Assembly (NCBI GenBank): GCA_026193155.1
Contig: JAPHSI010000155.1
Span: forward strand, 1-6,906
Length of the DNA stretch: 6,906 nucleotides
Source: Sulfurimonadaceae bacterium
GTDB taxonomy: Bacteria > Campylobacterota > Campylobacteria > Campylobacterales > Sulfurimonadaceae
Direction: 5' to 3'
Part shown: positions 1-5,297 of the stretch, in pieces
How the letters are laid out: each line of letters opens with the position of its first letter
Position numbering within the stretch: position 1 is the first letter of the stretch
Translations under genes and position numbers: made by a program
The notes under the pieces: generated by a model
What the model saw: the letters and a program-made list of their open reading frames with translations, nothing else
Told to the model about the DNA's origin: nothing
Databases searched by the model: none

Positions 1-179
1 GTTTACTTGTAGCTCAACTAGGTCAAGTTGTTAGTTTTGAGCAAGCTACAAACTATGTTTGGGATGAAAACGGTGCTACAGAAAATAGTGTTAGAACATT
101 AGTTTGGAGACTTAGAAGTAAACTTGAAACTGATATTATTAAAAATGCTTCTGGAATCGGTTACTTTATTGAGGAATAA
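1..179 (+). CDS. Response regulator, OmpR/PhoB-type winged-helix C-terminus (partial, 5' end outside window)
   Basis: The reading frame is open from base 3 and ends with TAA at 177-179, giving 58 residues. They match the second half of the OmpR/PhoB winged-helix DNA-binding domain: the helix with FEQATNYVW, the recognition-helix segment ENSVRTLVWRLRSKLE, and the C-terminal wing GIGYFIEE, the form of the usual 'GxGYxl' hairpin. The protein should be a cytoplasmic transcription factor whose N-terminal receiver domain lies to the left of the window. It is convergent with the hybrid histidine kinase gene, whose stop begins only three bases further on. That makes it a candidate partner for the kinase's HPt domain, although the two are not co-transcribed. 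The domain call is firm; target genes and cognate kinase cannot be read from this fragment. Confidence 0.88.
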   Translation, partial: LLVAQLGQVVSFEQATNYVWDENGATENSVRTLVWRLRSKLETDIIKNASGIGYFIEE

Positions 180-182
180 AGT

Positions 183-2474
183 TTAATCGGTTTTTATACT
201 TTCAAGAAATTTTGATATATCTCTAAAGGCTTCTTTATAATTATAATCTTGATTTTTTGACTTTGCATTTTTTTCCATATTATATGCTAATGATTGTAAA
301 GAATCTATTCTAAAATTTGCACTAGACCCCTTAATACTATGTGACATAAGTGAAATATTCTTATAGTCTTTATTCTCAATAGCAAGTTTTAACTCTGGTA
401 AAATTTTTGACATCTTTTTTAAATATAGATCTAATAACATGCTAAGTTCATCCCTGTTTAGCTGTAATTCTTCCATTAGCCTTTCAACGTCCAAACCAGT
501 AATATTTTTATTTTGAGCATTACTATCTTGTTTTAATAATTTCACATTTCCTGGTTTTAAATAAAGATTAAAGACTTTTTCGAGTTCCTTTAAAACTATA
601 GGTTTTCCCAAAAATGAATCATATCCACTTTTAAGACCTCTCTCTTTAGCGCCTTTGATTACATTTGCAGTTAAAGCTGAAACCGGGGTATGCTTTATAC
701 CCATATTTTTTTCGTAATTTAATATCTTGGCTACAGATTTATTTCCATTCATAACAGGCATCTGCTCATCCATAAGAATTAAGTCATAATTATTGTTTTG
801 TCTGTATAAATCATATGCTTCTAAACCATTATTTACAATATCAAAACTTATACCGTATTTTTGCAATAATATTTTAATTAACTCTTGATTTGCTTCATTA
901 TCTTCTGCTACGAGAACATTTCCTATATAACCTTTAGCACTATTTTGCTTTATTTTTTGTGTTATATTTGGATGTAATAGTTCTAAAAACTTATCTTTTA
1001 GTTTTGAACAGTATAGAGGATATGTCATAGATGAAATATGAGGAAAATGTTCATACTCATCTGTCTCTTTACTCATTAAGGCGATATATCTTTGAGAGAC
1101 ATCTTCTAATATATAAGTTTTTAAAACAACATCGTTCATATCTTCATTTATAAATAATGCTACGTCAAAATTTATATTAAGATTATTTACAATATCAACT
1201 TTGATATTAAATGCATTGAAATATTTTAATAGAGAATCTAATTTATATCTACTCTCTTCATTGTTAAAATAAAAAACAATCTTTTTATCTAACAACTCTG
1301 ACATACTATCTAAAATACTGCAACGCAGATTATCCACTTTTACCGGAACATCTAAATAAAATGTACTACCATGACCTAGTTCTGATTCTACATAGACTTT
1401 TCCATCCATTAGTTTAGCTAGTTTTTTAGAAATAGAAAGACCAAGCCCTGTACCGCTTATTGAATTTAGAGTTTTATCTTGAGATTGTGTAAAAGCTGAA
1501 AATATTTTCTTTTGATCACTTTTATCGATTCCCACACCACTATCTTTTACACTAATAGTTAAAATATTATCTTCATATTTCGCTTTTATGCTAATCACAC
1601 CCGCATTTAGGGTAAATTTAATAGCATTACTTAAAAAATTTGATACGATTTGTTTTATCCTAAGAGGATCCGCATATATTTCATTTGGAATTTTTGGGTC
1701 AATGAAAGATATCATAGTAATATTTTTACTATTTGCTGATGCAACAAATAACTCTAAAGTATGGCTTAACTCTTCATGTATAGAAAACTGTTTTGGCTCA
1801 ATTGTAAACTCACCGCTTCTGAGTTTTGAAAAATCTAAAATATCATTTATAATGCTAAGCAGTGTTTCACCACTTGTATGGATAATATCTAAATAATTTC
1901 TGTGTTTATTAGATAAATCTTCTTCTATTAAAAGATTTACAAAACCCAATATTGCATTTAAAGGTGTCCGTATCTCATGTGACATATTTGATAAGAAGTG
2001 ATCTTTTGCTAATGTCGCCTTTTCTGCTTTTGCTCTTGCATCTATTAGTTTTTGAAAAATTGTATCTGTATAATAACGTAGTATTCCACGAAAGTTCTGA
2101 TCAAAAATATACGATATTTCATCAAAAAGATTTTTGGAGTTAATCTTTGCATCATATGAAAAATCTACCATAGAACGTCTAAAGTGACTACATATCTCAA
2201 ACAGTTCATCAGCACTAATTTCACGATCTTTAAAATAACTCAAAAGTCCTTGCATAACAGGACAGTTCCCTATTTCAGTCTCCCCGCTGATAACACCCAT
2301 AAAATAATCAAATACTCCGGACCCATACTTATCTATAAAAAGTTTTGGTTCTATAGAGTGTTGCAGTAGAATCTCTTTTGGTAAGTCATAAGATATCCAA
2401 TTAGCTAATATATCACCTTTAGACTCTATAAATAGGTGTTGATGTTTAGTTAATTCAGGGGCTCTTATATTCAT
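183..2474 (-). CDS. Hybrid histidine kinase (HisKA-HATPase-pseudoreceiver-receiver-HPt), soluble
   Basis: This is a 763-residue cytoplasmic phosphorelay kinase of BarA/ArcB-like architecture. Residues 1-145 form a helical input region with no PAS signature and no membrane segment; it vaguely resembles RsbRD-N or globin-like bundles (weak). HisKA follows with phospho-acceptor H166 in SNMSHEIRTPLNAI. HATPase_c shows the N box (N279, N283), G1 box DSGVGID (311-317), F box near 324-330 and G2 box GTGLGLS (341-347). Residues 397-505 look like a degenerate receiver. An intact receiver spans about 518-637, with acidic pocket E524/D525, phospho-acceptor D569 in LILMDEQMP, T602 and K624. The C-terminal HPt domain carries H712 in SHSIKGSSANF. 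All relay residues are present, so it should be active. The ATG is 14 bases after the stop of the pseudo-deformylase gene with no clear Shine-Dalgarno, so translational coupling is plausible. Its signal is unknown. Confidence 0.93.
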   Translation of the reverse strand: MNIRAPELTKHQHLFIESKGDILANWISYDLPKEILLQHSIEPKLFIDKYGSGVFDYFMGVISGETEIGNCPVMQGLLSYFKDREISADELFEICSHFRRSMVDFSYDAKINSKNLFDEISYIFDQNFRGILRYYTDTIFQKLIDARAKAEKATLAKDHFLSNMSHEIRTPLNAILGFVNLLIEEDLSNKHRNYLDIIHTSGETLLSIINDILDFSKLRSGEFTIEPKQFSIHEELSHTLELFVASANSKNITMISFIDPKIPNEIYADPLRIKQIVSNFLSNAIKFTLNAGVISIKAKYEDNILTISVKDSGVGIDKSDQKKIFSAFTQSQDKTLNSISGTGLGLSISKKLAKLMDGKVYVESELGHGSTFYLDVPVKVDNLRCSILDSMSELLDKKIVFYFNNEESRYKLDSLLKYFNAFNIKVDIVNNLNINFDVALFINEDMNDVVLKTYILEDVSQRYIALMSKETDEYEHFPHISSMTYPLYCSKLKDKFLELLHPNITQKIKQNSAKGYIGNVLVAEDNEANQELIKILLQKYGISFDIVNNGLEAYDLYRQNNNYDLILMDEQMPVMNGNKSVAKILNYEKNMGIKHTPVSALTANVIKGAKERGLKSGYDSFLGKPIVLKELEKVFNLYLKPGNVKLLKQDSNAQNKNITGLDVERLMEELQLNRDELSMLLDLYLKKMSKILPELKLAIENKDYKNISLMSHSIKGSSANFRIDSLQSLAYNMEKNAKSKNQDYNYKEAFRDISKFLESIKTD
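1319..2011 (-). other. Kinase core (HisKA plus HATPase_c) within the hybrid kinase
   Basis: This stretch encodes roughly residues 155-385 of the hybrid kinase. It holds the dimerisation/phospho-acceptor helix with H166 and the ATP-binding domain with N, G1, F and G2 boxes, all matching consensus. The boundaries are approximate and drawn from motif positions. Confidence 0.85.
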
Positions 2475-2488
2475 GTTAATATATTAAT

Positions 2489-3289
2489 CTACATTAGAAA
2501 GTAAGAAGCTGCCATTATTAATGTTAATTTTGATAATGATATTATAGTTGTTCCTATAATATTTCCAATCTGACAAGACGTACATGATGTATATTTTGCG
2601 CCTTCATATTGTGCATAAAAGAAATAAATTATATTTAATCCGAGAACTCCAAAAGATGTATATAGTTGATAATCCCAAAGTTTATCTGATTCTGAAAAAA
2701 ATGAACTTATAAGCAGTATAACCATAACCACCATAGCAATATTTATAACTTTTAGTATTTTATCTCTGTTAAAAGTAGTAGGACAGCTCTCTGAAATAGC
2801 TATATCACTTCCAAACTCCAACTTAGTAGAAAACCTTTTTTTCTCATCCGGACTCAGCTTATTAATAAATGATGAACCAAAAGTATAATCTATTTTTCTT
2901 TGAAGTAAAATAGCCTCATCACCCTCTGCCTTTAAAGAGTGTTGTTCTAAATTTCTATCTTCATATATAATTGATATAGTTGCATCTCTTGTAACTTTTG
3001 CACTTAAACCCGGAAAATAAGCTGTTTTTTCAATAGTTGTAATCTTCTCGGCAGAAGCACCTATAACTCTTGGATTTATAAGTTCTAAAAAACTAGCATC
3101 TTCTTTTTTAATAACTACAATATTATACATACTACCTATTTGAAAAGCTGCTAAGCCATCAAGGTTGTTCGCATCTATTGTATCTTTAATATCTTGTATT
3201 AAATTTTCTATCTCTTCATTTACTACTCTTACATCAGTAGAATAATTTACACTTGGGGGTGTTGGATATGTAACTATATCTTTTACCAT
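2489..3289 (-). CDS. Catalytically dead peptide-deformylase-like protein with three C-terminal membrane helices
   Basis: Residues 1-158 follow the peptide deformylase (PDF) layout. Motif 1 is GLAAFQIG (45-52), against the family's GLAAxQxG. The motif 2 region reads FPGLS (92-96) where PDFs have EGCLS, so the metal-binding Cys is Gly94. Motif 3 reads QRKIDY (130-135) where PDFs have QHExDH, so both His ligands and the catalytic Glu become Arg131, Tyr135 and Lys132. The flanking ...FINKLSPDEKKRF is typical of the PDF C-terminus. The protein should therefore bind no catalytic metal and not deformylate. Hydrophobic segments at about 177-198, 206-226 and 242-265 predict three membrane helices, with the PDF-like domain in the cytoplasm. 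A CxxC (C236, C239) lies in the loop before the last helix. The ATG is preceded by AAGGCAG, five bases away. It lies 14 bases upstream of the hybrid kinase, probably in one operon with it. Its function is unknown; a ligand-binding or signalling role is inference. Confidence 0.85.
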   Translation of the reverse strand: MVKDIVTYPTPPSVNYSTDVRVVNEEIENLIQDIKDTIDANNLDGLAAFQIGSMYNIVVIKKEDASFLELINPRVIGASAEKITTIEKTAYFPGLSAKVTRDATISIIYEDRNLEQHSLKAEGDEAILLQRKIDYTFGSSFINKLSPDEKKRFSTKLEFGSDIAISESCPTTFNRDKILKVINIAMVVMVILLISSFFSESDKLWDYQLYTSFGVLGLNIIYFFYAQYEGAKYTSCTSCQIGNIIGTTIISLSKLTLIMAASYFLM

Positions 3290-3294
3290 AAAAA

Positions 3295-3301
3295 CTGCCT
3301 T
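3295..3301 (-). promoter_or_regulatory. Ribosome binding site of the pseudo-deformylase gene
   Basis: On the minus strand this reads AAGGCAG, five bases before the ATG at 3289. It is a near-consensus Shine-Dalgarno and supports that start, which also gives the typical PDF N-terminus with the YPTP segment. Confidence 0.6.
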
Positions 3302-3329
3302 AGTTATTAAAAAATAAGATTTGAAATTT

Positions 3330-3349
3330 TATCCCCAAAGATGGGGATA
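3330..3349 (-). terminator. Hairpin after the 57-residue gene; possible terminator or attenuator
   Basis: The 8-base inverted repeat TATCCCCA / TGGGGATA with a 4-base loop starts three bases after the stop of the small gene. On the minus strand it is followed by AAAATTTC and only later by a run of T (about 3302-3310), so it is not a classical intrinsic terminator. It may cause partial termination or protect the 3' end of the sqr/small-gene mRNA. On the plus strand the same hairpin is followed directly by TTTTT, but no plus-strand gene is seen there. Confidence 0.45.
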
Positions 3350-3352
3350 TTT

Positions 3353-3526
3353 TTAGTGACTTTTTTTAACCACTGTTATCATTTTAAGATTTATAATTAC
3401 AAATCTAATGAATTGGTAAATAACACATGTACGTAACCATTTTGCAAATGGTCCAGGTGTCATTGTAGTAAAGTTATTTCCATAAGCTTTGATATTCTCT
3501 TCGCCATGTTTGTGCTCGTGTGCCAT
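3353..3526 (-). CDS. Small His-rich single-helix membrane protein, 57 residues
   Basis: An ATG at 3524-3526 opens a 57-codon frame ending in TAA at 3353-3355. It is preceded by a strong Shine-Dalgarno (AAAGGAA, six bases upstream). The N-terminus MAHEHKHGEEN is rich in His and acidic residues. A middle segment TPGPFAKWLRT leads into a hydrophobic helix of about residues 32-53 (VIYQFIRFVIINLKMITVV), interrupted by Arg41 and Lys48. The tail is KKSH. This suggests a small inner-membrane or membrane-surface protein; the His cluster could bind metal. The gene follows the SQR-family gene by 146 bases on the same strand, so it may be a small partner of that membrane-associated flavoenzyme. I do not recognise a named family. 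Evidence for coding is the ribosome binding site, the protein-like composition and the fit between flanking hairpins. Confidence 0.72.
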   Translation of the reverse strand: MAHEHKHGEENIKAYGNNFTTMTPGPFAKWLRTCVIYQFIRFVIINLKMITVVKKSH

Positions 3527-3532
3527 ATTTTA

Positions 3533-3539
3533 TTCCTTT
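3533..3539 (-). promoter_or_regulatory. Ribosome binding site of the 57-residue gene
   Basis: Minus strand AAAGGAA, six bases before the ATG at 3526. It is the main reason to accept this short frame as a gene. Confidence 0.7.
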
Positions 3540-3558
3540 AATTTATTTCATAAATTTA

Positions 3559-3575
3559 AGGGAACCTATTTCCCT
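3559..3575 (-). repeat. Short inverted repeat in the leader of the 57-residue gene
   Basis: AGGGAA (3559-3564) and TTCCCT (3570-3575) can pair around a five-base loop, about 20 bases upstream of the ribosome binding site of the small gene. The stem is short, and a regulatory role is only possible, not shown. Confidence 0.35.
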
Positions 3576-3587
3576 CTTCTTTATTAC

Positions 3588-3611
3588 GGTATTGGAAGTG
3601 ATTCCAATACC
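3588..3611 (-). repeat. Perfect 10-base inverted repeat between sqr and the 57-residue gene
   Basis: GGTATTGGAA (3588-3597) and TTCCAATACC (3602-3611) form a perfect 10-base-pair stem with a four-base loop, 61 bases after the sqr stop. On the minus strand the stem is followed by CGTAATAAAG rather than a T run, so a simple intrinsic terminator is unlikely. It fits an intercistronic mRNA-stabilising or processing hairpin that would set different levels of sqr and small-gene message. A palindromic protein-binding site is the alternative. Confidence 0.6.
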
Positions 3612-3672
3612 TACGTTAACACTTAGTTTTCTTCAGCAGAAAGCTCAAAATGCTAGCATTTTTTTGGGATTC

Positions 3673-5142
3673 CTATTCAGGAATCATAGTCCAACCCGGA
3701 TTAAGTTTAGCTTTATACATAAATAAGTGATGTAAAATATGTTTAATCCAGTGTCCGGCAAGACCAATCTCACCGAATGTATAATCTGTATCACGTCCAG
3801 TTCCAGGATATTTTTCAAAATCAGGAACAACAGGGTAAATCGTCATCGCTGCCGCTGTACCGCTGAATACACCCTTACCTGCAGATGCAACACAAGCCGC
3901 ACCCATCTCTGCCATAGAAGCTTCATGTAAAGGAGCGTTATCACCTTTTAGAATTCTATCACAAATTGAGTGAGCAACAGTTTTACCCATAATACCAGAA
4001 GGCATACCGGTTCTTGGAGGAGTTGGTCCAATCATAGTTCCGTTTGGAGATTTCATAGGTTTTGAAATTGGATGTGGAGGAGCGAATGCAATACCACAAG
4101 CAAATACATTACCGTATGTAGGGTTTTGATACGTTTTTGGCCAGTCAGACGCTTTCCAATTCTCATACGCACCTGCACCATAGTTAGCATCAACTTTTAA
4201 GAAACCGTTTGGAGCAAACATCGTATCTGTAATATCAGAACCATCTTTACCAAAAGCTTTTATACCAACACCTGCAAACGGTGGAATTAACATTGAAAAG
4301 TTAAAGTTTTCCTCACCAGTAGAACCATCAAGTAATTCATACTCAATTTTTCCAGATTCAACTTTAGATACGTGTGCACCTATAATCCAATCAACATTAC
4401 GCTCTGTGAATAAAGATTCTGCAAAGATTTTAGAACTTACTGCAAAACCCATAGCTTTCATATGTAATCCACCAACACCGAAGTCACCTAAGAAAGACTC
4501 GTTTGATATCCACTTGATGTCAGCCATATCACGTACGCCTGCTTTTTTAAGTTCATGTTCAATGTTAAAAATATACTCAAAAGCAGCACCTTGACATGTA
4601 CACATACCGTGACCAGTACCGATTAAGAATTTTTGACGCTCACCGGCTTTCATTTTTTCAATACATTTATCTAATTCATCACTAGCATGAGCTGCGTGGT
4701 CTGCTGTACAAACAGATACCGTATGCTCACCAAGCTGGCTTCCTTCACCAAGACCAGGAGTAGCTCCGAAGTTTAGTTTTGGACCAGTAGCATTAATTAG
4801 ATAATCATATTCTACTTCTTCATTTTCACCTTCTCTACCAGCTTCTGTATACTCAATAGTAACAAAAGGCTTATCACTCGATTCTTTTCCTTCAGGATTT
4901 ATTGAAAGAGCTTTTGCTTGCTTGTAATTAATACCTGCTTTAGCATATACCGGAGCTAAATCAAATGTTACATCTTCTGCAGTCATTTGACCAACACCAA
5001 CCCAAATATTTGAAGGAATCCAGTTCCATTTACTATTTGGTGTAACAACTACAACTTCGTGAGCTGAGCCTAACCATTTTGCTGCAAATGTAGCAGCCGT
5101 GTGTCCTGAGACACCCCCACCTAATACAACTAATCTTGCCAT
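3673..5142 (-). CDS. sqr: Sulfide:quinone oxidoreductase-family FAD flavoprotein
   Basis: This 489-residue protein is a two-dinucleotide-binding-domain flavoprotein of the SQR / flavocytochrome c sulfide dehydrogenase family. Members oxidise sulfide and pass electrons to the quinone pool at the membrane surface. Seen: the N-terminal FAD-binding Rossmann motif VVLGGGVSGH (5-14), the ATG segment INATGPKLNF (116-125), SVCTADHA (143-150) and CTCQGAAFEY (181-190). C145 and C183 align with two of the three SQR cysteines. The third, normally in a GxC segment near the second FAD motif, is not in place; C349 in FACGIAF sits about three residues earlier. The C-terminal helices (about 461-477) are suited to membrane attachment. 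The length exceeds that of common type I/II SQRs and recalls longer types such as type VI (SqrF), from memory only. AAGGAA lies five bases before the ATG. Composition is less AT-rich than its neighbours, consistent with high expression. Substrate sulfide is likely but not proven. Confidence 0.85.
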   Translation of the reverse strand: MARLVVLGGGVSGHTAATFAAKWLGSAHEVVVVTPNSKWNWIPSNIWVGVGQMTAEDVTFDLAPVYAKAGINYKQAKALSINPEGKESSDKPFVTIEYTEAGREGENEEVEYDYLINATGPKLNFGATPGLGEGSQLGEHTVSVCTADHAAHASDELDKCIEKMKAGERQKFLIGTGHGMCTCQGAAFEYIFNIEHELKKAGVRDMADIKWISNESFLGDFGVGGLHMKAMGFAVSSKIFAESLFTERNVDWIIGAHVSKVESGKIEYELLDGSTGEENFNFSMLIPPFAGVGIKAFGKDGSDITDTMFAPNGFLKVDANYGAGAYENWKASDWPKTYQNPTYGNVFACGIAFAPPHPISKPMKSPNGTMIGPTPPRTGMPSGIMGKTVAHSICDRILKGDNAPLHEASMAEMGAACVASAGKGVFSGTAAAMTIYPVVPDFEKYPGTGRDTDYTFGEIGLAGHWIKHILHHLFMYKAKLNPGWTMIPE

Positions 5143-5147
5143 ATATT

Positions 5148-5153
5148 TTCCTT
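5148..5153 (-). promoter_or_regulatory. Ribosome binding site of sqr
   Basis: Minus strand AAGGAA, five bases before the ATG at 5142. This start places the GxGxxG FAD motif at residues 8-13, where the family has it. Confidence 0.75.
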
Positions 5154-5176
5154 AAAATTGTTGTTCAGAGAATACT

Positions 5177-5204
5177 GTATCAAATTTTTATCAATTTTTT
5201 ATCA
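5177..5204 (-). promoter_or_regulatory. Three TGATA repeats phased at 11 bases upstream of sqr
   Basis: TATCA on the plus strand (TGATA on the minus strand) begins at 5178, 5189 and 5200, exactly 11 bases apart and separated by T runs. All copies therefore face the same side of the helix. They lie 36-62 bases before the sqr start. Campylobacterota sigma-70 promoters are known to use periodic T/A-rich stretches in place of a -35 box, and a weak -10 candidate (minus strand TATTCT) follows the array. Alternatively they are an operator or a bent-DNA element. Confidence 0.4.
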
Positions 5205-5232
5205 CAATTTTGTATAATTCTACTGTATAAAA

Positions 5233-5238
5233 ATTATA
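5233..5238 (-). promoter_or_regulatory. Candidate -10 box for sqr
   Basis: The minus strand reads exactly TATAAT, with no recognisable -35 box at the usual distance. That is normal for this phylum. Use of this box would give a leader of about 80 bases containing the phased TGATA repeats. The whole 5143-5297 gap is AT-rich, so chance matches are common. Confidence 0.35.
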
Positions 5239-5297
5239 AATAGCGTATATAAGTTCGTGTTTTAGGGCTTAATAATATCTGTTTAATTAACTTTAAA

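Noticed and set aside
1588..2369. Several plus-strand open frames of 61-102 codons inside the kinase gene.
   Set aside because: They lie opposite conserved HisKA/HATPase and N-terminal coding sequence and encode nothing recognisable.
2489..3289. Annotation as an active peptide deformylase (def).
   Set aside because: The metal ligands and the catalytic Glu are all substituted, and three membrane helices are added, so the enzyme name would mislead.
3647..3662. The 16-base perfect palindrome AAAATGCTAGCATTTT just after sqr, considered as a terminator.
   Set aside because: It has no loop, so the usable stem is only about six mostly A/T pairs, and on the minus strand no T run follows the stem beyond its own arm.
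3520..3726. Plus-strand open frame of 68 codons.
   Set aside because: It overlaps the sqr 3' end and the hairpin-rich spacer, is antisense to real genes, has no ribosome binding site and has a composition of complemented sequence.
3739..4594. Plus-strand open frames opposite sqr.
   Set aside because: They are antisense to the conserved flavoprotein, with Cys/Arg/Thr-rich composition typical of a shadow frame.
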